Below the pieces are notes generated by a model. That model was given only the letters and a program-made list of their open reading frames with translations. It did no database searches and was not told where the DNA came from. The translations under genes were made by a program, and so were the position numbers. This document shows, in pieces, positions 35,089-44,391 of a stretch of DNA of 64,000 bases. The stretch comes from JBLHLB01 sp047618505 (lineage in GTDB: Bacteria; Planctomycetota; UBA1135; GCA-002686595). Position 1 is the stretch's first letter, and every line of letters begins with the position of its first letter. The stretch is taken from contig JBLHLB010000001.1 in NCBI GenBank assembly GCA_047618505.1, forward strand, positions 1 to 64,000, written 5' to 3'.

Positions 35089-37311
35089 ATGCTCACCACA
35101 ATCTGTCTCGCCCTGCTTGTATCGAGTCCCCAGAGTACCGATTGGCCGCAATACCGCGGCCCCGACGGAACCGGCGCCGGGCCCGCGCAGAGCTTGGCAG
35201 TCCAGGGGCGAGACGAACCGCTTTGGTCAACGAACGTGGGCGCTGGATACTCCTGCCCATCGATCGCCGATGATCGCCTCGTAACGATCGGCTACGACGA
35301 GGCGGCCGGCGTTGATCGCATTGTCTGCCTCGCAGCCGAGACCGGTGTCGAGCATTGGAAGTTCGAGTTCGCGTCAACCGATGAGCCGCAGTACCACCTC
35401 GGCGGAACACTCACGACTCCCACCATCCGCGCGGGGCTGGTCTACTGCTTGAATCGCAGCGGCAAGTTCCACGTGTTGGACCTCGAGACCGGCGAGCTCG
35501 TGTGGTCGAGGGACTACATGGTAGAGCTCGAGCTGGACAAGACCTTCCACGGGTTCAGTGCTTCGCCGCTGCTCGCAGGCGAACAGATCCTGCTGCAAAT
35601 GGGGGGCCGCGTGGTGGCCGTCGACGCCAGCGATGGAAGTGTCCTGTGGCAGAGCGAAGAGCAGGGTGACGCGAGCTATTCGAATCTGGCGAAAATCACC
35701 GTCGACGACAAGGCGGCAGTTGCTGGGGTGCAGGGAGAGACCTTCTTCGTCTTCGGGCTCACGGACGGTGAAGTGCTGCGCGAGGTTCCGTGGACCCTCG
35801 CGGGAAACGCAGTGCACTGCGCGACTCCGATACCAGTCGGTGAAGGTCGGATCTTTCTGTCGTCGGCCTACGGCAAGGGCTGCGAGCTGCTCGACCTCAG
35901 CACGCAACCACCCACCTCGGTGTGGGGCAATCGCAACATGCGCAACAAGGTCACCGCGTGTGTGCTGAACGAAGGAAACCTGTACGGATTCGACGAGTCG
36001 ATGCTGCGCTGCGTTGACCTCGATGGCAATTCGAAGTGGCGCGAGCGGGGCCTGGGCCTCGGCTCCCTGTCGATCGTCGGCGACCGTCTGCTGATCCTCA
36101 ATTCAGATGGCGAGCTCATCATCGCGGAGGCTACTCCTGAAGAGTATCGGGAGCTCTCCCGGCGCAAGGTCCTTGATGGAGGTGTGTACTGGACGATGCC
36201 CGTTGCCGTCGACGGGCTGATCTATGTGCGCAACAGCCTCGGGGACTTGCGCTGTCTCGACTATCGCCCGCGAACGGTACCCTCGCTTGACGGCGCCGAA
36301 ATCACGAGCAAGTTTTCCGTCGTGCCGGAGGCGGCCGCGCTGTTCTTGAAGCACTCGGAACACATTGGTGGAGATGAATTCAATAACAGCGACAAGGCCC
36401 TTCGATTGCGCGGAACCTGGGCCATTCCCTTGCGCGGGCTCGAAGCAAGCGAGATGTCGCTGACCCTCGTCGCACCAGACCGATGGGATCTGCGGCTTGA
36501 CGAGGGCGGGCTGCTCTACACCTACGACGGGGAAAGGAGCTGGGCCATTGAACCCCAGGGGCCGCGAATGGTGGAAGGCGAGGAGCTGTTCGAGGGGCAA
36601 CGCCTATTCGCGCTGCCGACGCTGTTCGCACCGTCTTGTCCCAAGGGCGCGGAAGTTCGCCCGCATCCGACGCGCTTCGCGGAGACCGAATGCTGGCAAG
36701 TCTCAGCCCCCCTTGCGGCGCGCGACGGCGGCGAGCCCGGGCGCCAATATCACTACTTTGATCTCGAAACCGGCGCCCTCGTCGGCAGCGAGGGCGACGG
36801 ACTCTCCACACTGGTGTTCCACGGCTCGCAGAGCCTTGACGGGCTGACCCTGCCCACGAGCATGACCCGTTATCGCGCCGAGGATGGCCAAGAGCACACG
36901 CTCGTGTTTACGGCGGCCAGCTGGATCGAGACGCCGACCGACCTCTTCGAGCTACCGGCAGGGATCCAGCGACTGTTGCGCTCGCCGGAGGAGATCGAGC
37001 GTGACAACACCGCGTTGCGCCAGCGCTTCGCGGGTGCCCTCGCCGCCTACAAGCCCCAGGACAAGGACACGCCACTCGAGGACGACATCATCGAGCTGCA
37101 AGTCCACGACGGCGAGCTGTGGTTCGTGACCCCGGAGCCGGAGTTCCGCATCGATGTCGGCGGAGAGGAAGACGGCGTGTTCCCGATCGACGGGCCACCC
37201 CTTCGAATCTCCCTCGAGATTGGCCAGGACGGCAAGGCCACCGTGCTACGTATCCACATGCCTGGCCCGGGTGGCGAGCGGATCGTGTTGTGCGACCGCC
37301 TGCCCGCATGA
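35089..37311 (+). CDS. Exported PQQ-like propeller fused to a C-terminal beta domain
   Basis: A 740-residue secreted protein. The signal MLTTICLALLVSS is followed by TDWPQYRGPDGTGAGP, the family opening. Propeller blades fill about 20-400 (LAAETGVEHWKFEF, LDLETGELVWSRDY, VDASDGSVLWQSEE). The remaining 340 residues are a different, beta-rich domain with YTYDGERSWAIEP and YHYFDLETGALVGSEGDGLS. This pattern recalls the LolA-like or outer-membrane lipoprotein-sorting type of half-barrel, but this is only a resemblance. The frame is open 61 codons upstream, overlapping the previous gene; the start chosen gives the signal peptide. A terminator follows. Confidence 0.85.
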   Translation: MLTTICLALLVSSPQSTDWPQYRGPDGTGAGPAQSLAVQGRDEPLWSTNVGAGYSCPSIADDRLVTIGYDEAAGVDRIVCLAAETGVEHWKFEFASTDEPQYHLGGTLTTPTIRAGLVYCLNRSGKFHVLDLETGELVWSRDYMVELELDKTFHGFSASPLLAGEQILLQMGGRVVAVDASDGSVLWQSEEQGDASYSNLAKITVDDKAAVAGVQGETFFVFGLTDGEVLREVPWTLAGNAVHCATPIPVGEGRIFLSSAYGKGCELLDLSTQPPTSVWGNRNMRNKVTACVLNEGNLYGFDESMLRCVDLDGNSKWRERGLGLGSLSIVGDRLLILNSDGELIIAEATPEEYRELSRRKVLDGGVYWTMPVAVDGLIYVRNSLGDLRCLDYRPRTVPSLDGAEITSKFSVVPEAAALFLKHSEHIGGDEFNNSDKALRLRGTWAIPLRGLEASEMSLTLVAPDRWDLRLDEGGLLYTYDGERSWAIEPQGPRMVEGEELFEGQRLFALPTLFAPSCPKGAEVRPHPTRFAETECWQVSAPLAARDGGEPGRQYHYFDLETGALVGSEGDGLSTLVFHGSQSLDGLTLPTSMTRYRAEDGQEHTLVFTAASWIETPTDLFELPAGIQRLLRSPEEIERDNTALRQRFAGALAAYKPQDKDTPLEDDIIELQVHDGELWFVTPEPEFRIDVGGEEDGVFPIDGPPLRISLEIGQDGKATVLRIHMPGPGGERIVLCDRLPA

Positions 37312-37333
37312 GCTCTCCCGGGCGCGAATAAGA

Positions 37334-37361
37334 AGGCCTCGGCTGGGAAGGGCCGAGTCCT
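37334..37361 (+). terminator. Intrinsic terminator after the PQQ fusion gene
   Basis: AGGCCTCGGC (37334-37343) pairs with GCCGAGTCCT (37352-37361) with one mismatch around an 8-nt loop, followed by C and TTTT. It starts 22 bp after the stop codon. Confidence 0.7.
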
Positions 37362-37745
37362 CTTTTGAAAGTGATAGCGGGGGGGGTCGACTTGGTGAGA
37401 GTCGAATGAGCAGTTCTGGACGAGGTTCACCTGAGCCGACGCGGGTACACCGAACGGGAGGAGGTCAGCGTGAAAACCCCGAGGGGCGTAGGGGCTGCAC
37501 GAGTTGTTCTGGCCGGGGTGCTTTGGGGGCTGAAGAGCGCCACACGCGAGGCTGCTGGACAGTCGTAATCAAGCCGGGACGGAGGTCGCTCCGGGCCCCT
37601 GGCAGTATCCGGCGCTGGACTCCCCCATCCAAGTCGGGAAATGCCGCGAGCGGCCGGATCGCCCATCCCGAAACCTCCGAGGGCAGTTAGAGTGGAATGC
37701 TGTCCTGGGAAGCAGGGCCGATCCTGCCCTTGCCTTCACCCCGGA
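37362..37745. other. Intergenic region upstream of the sigma factor gene
   Basis: About 380 bp without a supported gene. The sigma-factor frame is open upstream to 37641, but that part is Pro/Cys/Arg-rich and unlike the family. No autoregulatory -35/-10 pair could be assigned. Confidence 0.4.
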
Positions 37746-38327
37746 ATGACCAGCCTCACCCCCCAGACGATCACCCGCCTGTTGCAGGCCGCGCGTGACG
37801 GTGAGCCGGGGGCAGTCGATTCCCTAATGCCGCTTGTCTACGGCGAACTGGGAGAGCTAGCGGCGCGGATCTTCTCGGGAGAGAGTGGGGGGCACACGCT
37901 CCAGCCGACGGCACTGATTCACGAGGCCTGGATCAAGGTGGAGAAAGGGCTTGGGAAGCTTGAGAACCGCCAACACTTCTACGCCGTGGCGAGCCTGGCC
38001 ATGCGCCAAGTACTTACCGACCACGCACGCGCACTGGCGACCCAGAAGCGGGGCAACCGGGGGCTGCGGGTTACCCTCGACGGAGCCCTCGTCAGGGAAA
38101 TCGACGCGGTGCGCTCCCCGGAGCTGGATCTGGTCGAGTTGAACGAGCTCCTGGCGCATCTTGAGGAATGCAATCCGCGCCACGGGCGGCTCGTTGAGCT
38201 GCGGGTTTTCGGCGGCCTCACGATCGCCGAATCGGCCGAGGTCCTGGGCGTGTCCGAGGTAGCGATCGAGCGCGACTGGTTCATGGCCAAAGCTTGGTTG
38301 CGGACGAGGCTCGCTCCACCGGAATGA
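37746..38327 (+). CDS. ECF-type RNA polymerase sigma factor
   Basis: A 193-residue sigma factor with region 2 (SLMPLVYGELGELAARIF, then HTLQPTALIHEAWIKV, HFYAVASLAMRQVLTDHAR) and region 4 (LVELRVFGGLTIAESAEVLGVSEVAIERDWFMAKAWLR). The HEAWIK and ARALATQKRG segments fit the ECF group common in Planctomycetota and Acidobacteria that is paired with protein kinases instead of anti-sigma factors. Its stop overlaps the kinase ATG (ATGA). Direct phosphorylation control by the neighbour kinase is a reasonable inference, not shown here. Confidence 0.93.
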   Translation: MTSLTPQTITRLLQAARDGEPGAVDSLMPLVYGELGELAARIFSGESGGHTLQPTALIHEAWIKVEKGLGKLENRQHFYAVASLAMRQVLTDHARALATQKRGNRGLRVTLDGALVREIDAVRSPELDLVELNELLAHLEECNPRHGRLVELRVFGGLTIAESAEVLGVSEVAIERDWFMAKAWLRTRLAPPE

Positions 38328-41300
38328 GTGGCGGCGAGGACTACGCGCGACTCTTTGTGCTCGTCGACATGGCGCGGACGATCCCAAGGGATGAACTCGA
38401 CGCCTGGCTACGGCAAGCCTGCAGCAATGACGGCGAGCTAATGGCGGAGGTGCGCGCGCTCTTGGCGGCTGGCGAGGACAGCTCCCTCGAAGACGCCTTT
38501 GCCGAGAACAAGGTCAGGGCCGCACGGCAAGCCCTCGACGGGGTCGCCGATGAGGCCCTCGACGCCCAGGATGTGAGCTCGACCTGGCTGCCCGACGCTA
38601 TCGGCGGCTACAAGATCTTGCGCCAGCTCGGCCAGGGCGGAATGGGCATCGTCTACGAAGCGGAACAAGCCTCCCCACAGCGACGCGTGGCGATCAAGCT
38701 CATGCACCCGATGCACGCGACGCCCGAGCGCTTGCGTCGCTTCCGGCAAGAGACCGTGGTGCTCGGTCGCCTGCAGCACCCGGGTATCGCTCAAATCTTC
38801 GAGGCTGGCACCTTTGACGTCGGCCATGGAACGCAACCCTTCTTCGCAATGGAGTTGGTTGAAGGCGTGGACATCCGCACGCACTGCGAACGCGCGGGGC
38901 TCGATCGCGCGACGCGGGCCGAACTGCTCGCGCGCGTTGCAGACGCGGTGCAATACGCGCACGAGCATGGCGTGATCCACCGCGACATCAAGCCGGATAA
39001 CGTGCTGGTGGACGCGAGCGGTTACCCGCACATCCTCGACTTCGGCATCGCACGCACAAGTGGAACATCGGGAACGCTGTCCGCAGTTCTGACCGAGGAA
39101 GGCCAACTCGTCGGCACCCTGTCGTACATGGCGCCCGAGCAGCTTGAGAACGCAGCGGACGCGGTCACGCCGCGGGTGGACGTCTATGCGCTCGGCGTGT
39201 TGCTCTTCGAGCTGCTGCTCGGGCGCTTGCCACGCGAGATCGCGGACTTGCCGCTCTCGCGCGCCATCGCGTTGTTGACTATGAGTGACACACCGCGCGC
39301 GGGCACGCTCGACACGAGCCTACGGGGCGACCTGGATACGATCCTCGGCAAGGCGCTCGAAGCCGAGCCCGCGCGCCGCTACTCGAGCGCTGCCGCGCTG
39401 GCCGGCGACCTGCGGCGGCATCTTTCCCACCAGCCGATTACGGCGCGGGCTCCCAGCGGCTTTTATCTCGCCTGGAAGTTCACGCAGCGCAACCGCGGAT
39501 TAGTGGCGGGTGCGGTCGCGACGCTCTTGACGCTGATCGCGGGAACGGTGGTGGCGCTGATCTTCGCGAACAGGGCCAGCTCCAACGCGGAGCGTGCGCT
39601 TGCCAGCGAGAACAATGCCATCAATGGGCTCCTGCAGTCCGCCCAGATATTGATCGACGCCGGACGCGAGCGAGATGCGGTGACGGAGCTACATCTCGTA
39701 CCGGAAGAGGCGCGCGGTGTTGCCTGGCGAATGCTCGATCGGGCGGTGCCCTACTTGATCGAAGGAGGGGCGGGGACCTGGATCTTTATGGACGACGAGC
39801 ACTTGATAGGCAGCGAAGGTGACGCCCTGGTCGTGCACTCGCTGCTCGAGCACCGGACGATCCGTAGACTCTTTCCTGGCGAAGGGTTCCTCATCAAGAG
39901 CGCCACGCCAACGGGGTTAGCCATTGCCGAGTCCGGGCATGGTTCATCCACGGAGCGCGAGTATGCACTCTTGGACCTCGAGCGAGAAACGGTCCTCTTG
40001 CGAGCACCCGTCATCGGCCACCTGGTCACCACCCTCCAACCGATTGCCCCATCGCTCGGCTCCGAAGGGGAAGGAGCGACCGAGGTTTTATGGCCACGCG
40101 CGCCCGAGATATCGGACGATGGCAGCACTATTCTCTGGTACACGAGCCCCACGCAGGCAGAGATTCGAGTGGAAGGCTCCGTCGCCCATGTCGTGCGTGA
40201 TCTGGGCACTTGGGAGTACGCCCACCTGAGCCCAGGTGGGCGCATCTTTGTGGTGAATCGCCAGGAAGTGGTCTCCGCATTCGACGTCGAGAGCGGCGCG
40301 TTGCTCTTGCGGATTGACGGCGACTCGCGTCCCCCTGGGTCAGGGTTTCCAGTGGCCGGAGGTGTTCTGCTGGACAGTGCGCTCGAAGACAGCAGCGGCG
40401 GAAGAAGCATCACGAGTAGGGGCCTCACACGAGAGTGGAAACGCGTTGCCCTTACCGCTGGCGCTCCTCCGCAGGAGATGACCGACCCCTTGTGGCCGGT
40501 GGTTGTCTCTCCAACGCCAGCCTGGTGTACCTATTCTCGCGATGGACTCTTCCTGGTCATCAATTACGTTGCGGGTGCCAAACTGGTGAGCACCGAGACA
40601 GGTATGGCCCTGCATTTCAATGGCCTCGTCCGCGGGCCCGATGGGGATGGGGGCTGGATTCCGCCCGAAGCTTGGAGAGACGCCCAAATTGCCAGTGTAT
40701 CGCCATCCGGTCATCGACTGGCGATCACTGGCCCCTACGCCGCCCCGGTGGTGGTCGAGCTCGACCCGCGCAAGACTGATCCCGCAGACGACCCGATGGT
40801 TCTCACGCTGAGAGGGCACGCTGCCCCAGCTGGGGCAGCCAACCACACTTGGAGCTACGAAATCGCCATCTCCCCGGACGGCAGCCTGATCGCATCCACC
40901 GCGCCGCTTGATCCCAACATTCGCATCTGGGACACGCGCACCGGTGAGGGGCTGACACAGAGGGAGCGAACTCTCGACGGCAGTACCGTCGGATCCGAAC
41001 CCTTGATGGCCTTCGGCGCGGACGGGACTCACCTGGTCACGAGCCAGAACATCTCTGGGATATGCGACTGGAACCTACTCACCGGCAAGGTCTCGCAGCC
41101 CACGGTGGACGAATCGGCTGCCGGCAGCCTGCGAATCAGAATCGACGCGTTCATCGAAGCATTGGATCCGGCAGGAAAATTGCGGCTGAGCAGGAGAGCC
41201 CAGATGAAGGAGGAGTCGGCGCTCGTCGTTTCAGACTACGAACTGCCGTCGCCGCCAGGACGACGCTGGCGCAACACTCCTGGCATCGAAGGCACGGCGG

Positions 41301-41818
41301 CAGGACTGTCGATCCATCCGAGTCTGCCGCTCGTCGCCGTCGTTAGGCCAGAGATCTATGAGAGTAACACCACGGTCGACCGGATGGGGTCGCTTGCCGT
41401 AATCGACACGGATTCGGGAATGACCGTCGTCCGGCGCGAGCTCGACTACAGGCCGCGGTGCGTAGCCTACAGCCCTGACGGCAGCATGCTCGCCGTCGGC
41501 ACGCACGAAGGCCACGTACTGCTGTTCGAGGCCGGTCGCTACACACAGCAGCTCGACTGGGAAGCACACGAGGACTACGTGTACTCACTCGTCTGGACGC
41601 CCGACGGCACGCGCCTCGTGACCGGCTCGGGCGACGAGACCTTGCGCATCTGGGATACGCGCACGCGCGTCGCGAGCCGGCACGACTACGACCGCTGGCA
41701 AGAGCTGCGGGCGGAGATGGCCGCGAGACAGGATTTGCGCGAGCAGTATGATGGCTACAGCGGCGAGACCCGGAAAGCGGCGCGCGTGGAGCTGATCCTT
41801 CGCGCCCACGCCAAGTGA
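38324..41818 (+). CDS. Membrane-anchored Ser/Thr protein kinase with WD40-like C-terminal region
   Basis: 1164 residues. A short helical N-terminal segment is followed by a Hanks-type kinase domain at about 95-365: GQGGMGIVYEA loop (103-111), Lys125 in VAIKLM, HRDIKPDN (219-226), DFG (239-241) and APE (270-272). All catalytic residues are present. One membrane helix (about 393-416) puts the remaining 745 residues outside the cytoplasm. That part contains WD40-like repeats, clearest near the end (AYSPDGSMLAVGTHEGHVLLF, WTPDGTRLVTGSGDETLRIW). It is coupled to the sigma factor gene by a 4-bp overlap, suggesting an external signal passed to transcription. Confidence 0.93.
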   Translation: MSGGEDYARLFVLVDMARTIPRDELDAWLRQACSNDGELMAEVRALLAAGEDSSLEDAFAENKVRAARQALDGVADEALDAQDVSSTWLPDAIGGYKILRQLGQGGMGIVYEAEQASPQRRVAIKLMHPMHATPERLRRFRQETVVLGRLQHPGIAQIFEAGTFDVGHGTQPFFAMELVEGVDIRTHCERAGLDRATRAELLARVADAVQYAHEHGVIHRDIKPDNVLVDASGYPHILDFGIARTSGTSGTLSAVLTEEGQLVGTLSYMAPEQLENAADAVTPRVDVYALGVLLFELLLGRLPREIADLPLSRAIALLTMSDTPRAGTLDTSLRGDLDTILGKALEAEPARRYSSAAALAGDLRRHLSHQPITARAPSGFYLAWKFTQRNRGLVAGAVATLLTLIAGTVVALIFANRASSNAERALASENNAINGLLQSAQILIDAGRERDAVTELHLVPEEARGVAWRMLDRAVPYLIEGGAGTWIFMDDEHLIGSEGDALVVHSLLEHRTIRRLFPGEGFLIKSATPTGLAIAESGHGSSTEREYALLDLERETVLLRAPVIGHLVTTLQPIAPSLGSEGEGATEVLWPRAPEISDDGSTILWYTSPTQAEIRVEGSVAHVVRDLGTWEYAHLSPGGRIFVVNRQEVVSAFDVESGALLLRIDGDSRPPGSGFPVAGGVLLDSALEDSSGGRSITSRGLTREWKRVALTAGAPPQEMTDPLWPVVVSPTPAWCTYSRDGLFLVINYVAGAKLVSTETGMALHFNGLVRGPDGDGGWIPPEAWRDAQIASVSPSGHRLAITGPYAAPVVVELDPRKTDPADDPMVLTLRGHAAPAGAANHTWSYEIAISPDGSLIASTAPLDPNIRIWDTRTGEGLTQRERTLDGSTVGSEPLMAFGADGTHLVTSQNISGICDWNLLTGKVSQPTVDESAAGSLRIRIDAFIEALDPAGKLRLSRRAQMKEESALVVSDYELPSPPGRRWRNTPGIEGTAAGLSIHPSLPLVAVVRPEIYESNTTVDRMGSLAVIDTDSGMTVVRRELDYRPRCVAYSPDGSMLAVGTHEGHVLLFEAGRYTQQLDWEAHEDYVYSLVWTPDGTRLVTGSGDETLRIWDTRTRVASRHDYDRWQELRAEMAARQDLREQYDGYSGETRKAARVELILRAHAK

Positions 41819-41936
41819 AGTCGCACCCCTTGGGCCCTGCGCTAGGTCCTCACGCGCAGCCCCCGTTTGTTGGCGTAGGTGAACCGCATTTCCCTGCGCG
41901 CCTCTTTGGGTTCTACCGCCAATGGACTCCGCAGCG

Positions 41937-43247
41937 CTACGACTGAAGTGCGTCGAAGGCCTGATCGTAGATCAGGTTGCCGGCGCAGGCCTGCAACGCA
42001 CCGGGGGTGAGCGCGTGCACCATGAAGTGCTCGTCCTCGACACCAAAGGGATTGCGCAACCCGTGCGGGGTGGCGGGTTCAAAGCCAAAGCGGCGGTAGT
42101 AGGCGGGGCTTCCGATCACGACGCAGAGGTCGAAACCCGCGCGTTTGCAGCGCTCCAGACCAGCCTGCACAAGCTTGGTTCCATGGCCCTGGCCCTGGGC
42201 GGTGGGACGCACGGCTAGGGGGGCGAGGGCAACCGCGGAACGAGCCGATCCTTCGCCTTCGACCCACATCGGCGAGAAGAGAATGTGGCCCAGGATCGTG
42301 TTGGACTGCTCCGCAATCAGGGAGATTACGCCCGGGCTTTGACGCAGCTCTTCAATCAAGGGAGCCTCCTCTGGCGTCCCAAATGCTGCGTTCACCAAAC
42401 TGCGCACACCGGCGTGGTCGCCAACGCATTCGTCGCGCACATGCATCGGGTCTGGGTGCCGTATCAGGGAGTGCGTGCGGCCCGTCTCCTTGAACCCCAG
42501 GCGTGTATAGAGGCCGATGGCCGGACCGTCCAACTCGGCGGCCAAGATGAGTCTATCGACTTTTAGGCGTTCGAAGGCGTCGCGCGCGACAGCTGTGATC
42601 AACGCAGAGCAAATGCCCCGTCTGCGCCAGTCCGGGTGCGTCTCGACATTCTGGTAGCGGCCGATTTCGCCGCAGGCTACGTGGCCGCATTGTCCAATGA
42701 GAGTCTTGCCCTCGAAGACTCCCCACCATGTGGCTAGGCCTTTCACTAGCATCTCTCGACGTGCTGCTCGGATGCGCTGCGTAAAGAGGCGCTGGATCTC
42801 GCTGGCTTCTGCGCTCGAGCTATCACAGGCAACACTCAGGGCTGCACTGGCATCCCAGTCGTCTTCGGGGTGCAGACGTCGAATCGTCCATGCTTCCACA
42901 GCACTTGGGGTCCCGCTCTGCTCCTTTGTTGGTGAGCCGTGCATGCACAGCTCCACCACACCATCGCTTTCGAGGCCAAGCCTCGCGGCTGCCTTGGCAG
43001 TCTCTTCATCGAGCGCCTGGCCGCCCCAGGAAAAGCAGCGGTGGCGAATCTCCGGCCCGTAGCACTCTTCGAAGACCCGTAACCATGACTCCAGGTCTTT
43101 CGGCGTCTCCTCCAGGATCAGGAAGTTGCCGAAGTAGAAGCCTGGGTTGTCCGGAGTACGCAGAATGGCGTAGCCATCGTGCTGCTCCATACTGCCGAGG
43201 AGCTGCGTGATGAACGCGTCGGTGCGCAGAAGGTCTGAAAGGGCCAT
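41937..43247 (-). CDS. Fusion of two GNAT-family acetyltransferase domains
   Basis: 436 residues. The first GNAT domain (about 120-270) has the acetyl-CoA loop VETHPDWRRRGICSALITAV and GLYTRLGFKETGR. The second (about 275-410) resembles YhbS-like acetyltransferases: LAPLAVRPTAQGQGHGTKLV for the acetyl-CoA loop and GSPAYYRRFGFEPA. The first about 115 residues form an extra domain with FGNFLILEE, perhaps a degenerate third GNAT. Acceptors are unknown. It stands alone on the minus strand, convergent with the kinase gene. Confidence 0.88.
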   Translation of the reverse strand: MALSDLLRTDAFITQLLGSMEQHDGYAILRTPDNPGFYFGNFLILEETPKDLESWLRVFEECYGPEIRHRCFSWGGQALDEETAKAAARLGLESDGVVELCMHGSPTKEQSGTPSAVEAWTIRRLHPEDDWDASAALSVACDSSSAEASEIQRLFTQRIRAARREMLVKGLATWWGVFEGKTLIGQCGHVACGEIGRYQNVETHPDWRRRGICSALITAVARDAFERLKVDRLILAAELDGPAIGLYTRLGFKETGRTHSLIRHPDPMHVRDECVGDHAGVRSLVNAAFGTPEEAPLIEELRQSPGVISLIAEQSNTILGHILFSPMWVEGEGSARSAVALAPLAVRPTAQGQGHGTKLVQAGLERCKRAGFDLCVVIGSPAYYRRFGFEPATPHGLRNPFGVEDEHFMVHALTPGALQACAGNLIYDQAFDALQS

Positions 43248-43362
43248 TGGAGCTGGAATTGGTGAGTCTACGCCGGGGATGGCTTGCTTTGGGCGTACCC
43301 GTGTCAGGGGTTGACCTCGGAAATTCGCCGCGGATCGAGCCCCTAGCTATCCGGCAAGAATC

Positions 43363-43881
43363 TCAGTCGACACCTTCAAGGCTGCCCGTCTCAACATACG
43401 TTTTGAGGCAACGACCGAAGAGGAAACGCCAACCCTCGGCCAAGGTCTTCACAGTCTTCTCTGTCACGCGACCGAAGTAGGAACTCGTGAAGGAGAGCTG
43501 CGTCCCTTCGCCATCCTGGATAAGTCGGAAGGTCATGAAGTTGCGCGTCGGGCCGCCCCACTCGGGACTGGAGTCTCCCACGATCTGCAGGAAGGCGTTC
43601 GTTTCCAAACCGACGACCGATCCCCAGATCAGGCCTTGGCCGTCGCCCCACTCTTCAACCATCAGGCCGCCGAGCTTTGGTTCGATGCGGAAGCCCCCTT
43701 GCTCGGGGCCCTTAGGGTTGGTGTAGAAGCTCTTGTGCCACCACTCGCTGACGTCGCCCACGAGGACGGACCAGACCTTCTCCGGCGTCGCGTCAATGGG
43801 CACGTCGCAGCGAACTTCGGCGACGGTTAAGGGTTCGGCGGCTTCAACGTTACCGGTTATCTCGGGGCTTTCGGTACTCAT
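43363..43881 (-). CDS. AHSA1/SRPBCC domain protein
   Basis: A 172-residue START-like protein: TVAEVRCDVPIDATPEKVWS, VSEWWHKSFY, GFRIEPKLGGLMVEEWGDGQ, and a C-terminal helix TLAEGWRFLFGRCLKTYVE. This fits the Aha1-like family often encoded after a small ArsR repressor. Here its ATG overlaps the end of just such a gene (ATGA at 43878-43881), which is frameshifted. Ligand and role unknown. Confidence 0.87.
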   Translation of the reverse strand: MSTESPEITGNVEAAEPLTVAEVRCDVPIDATPEKVWSVLVGDVSEWWHKSFYTNPKGPEQGGFRIEPKLGGLMVEEWGDGQGLIWGSVVGLETNAFLQIVGDSSPEWGGPTRNFMTFRLIQDGEGTQLSFTSSYFGRVTEKTVKTLAEGWRFLFGRCLKTYVETGSLEGVD

Positions 43882-44209
43882 GCGTCTTTCCTGCGGTGGG
43901 TGTTCTTGGGGGGCGGGGAAGCTCGTGGGCTTTCTACGCGCTGCTTGACCGCCAAGAGGGGGTCAGGGGCGGGCTCTTCAATGGGGCGGATCGGTGTCGT
44001 CTTGAGGTCTGCCAACGTTCGCGGCCGCGCGCTTCGATTCGAATCAGAGCGGCATACTCCAGGATCTGAAGATGCTTGCGAACCCCAAAACGACTCATGC
44101 TGAAGTGTTCCGCCAGGCGGCCGGCGGGCAGGGGCTGCTTTCGCAGGAGATCTAGGATCTGCCTGCGGGTCGAGTCCGCTAGGGCTCGCCAAGCGAGGTC
44201 ACCATCCAT
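43878..44209 (-). pseudogene. ArsR-family transcriptional regulator with a frameshift
   Basis: The first 65 or so codons encode a typical ArsR winged helix: ALADSTRRQILDLLRKQP, AGRLAEHFSMSRFGVRKHLQ and LEYAALIRIEARGRERW. Right after RERW the family continuation is in the next frame (DLKTTPIRPIEE) and ends at 43878 in the expected 4-bp overlap with the AHSA1 gene. One missing base between 44009 and 44010 explains both. As read, the first frame runs on to a stop at 43934. Either a recent inactivating mutation, a sequencing error, or frameshifting; the winged helix itself is complete. Confidence 0.8.
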
Positions 44210-44391
44210 CTTCTTTGCGCCCCCCACGCGACCAACAGGTCACGTGAGGGAAGACGAGTCAACAGAGGGCCTGTAATTGTGCCACTGTCGACCTCTTGGT
44301 GTCATGCTCACGGTCCGCGTCCTGTTCCCGATCTAGGAACTCTTGAATACCGCGGTGCTTCATCGCACTACTTCTGCTGCCGCTGACCTCC

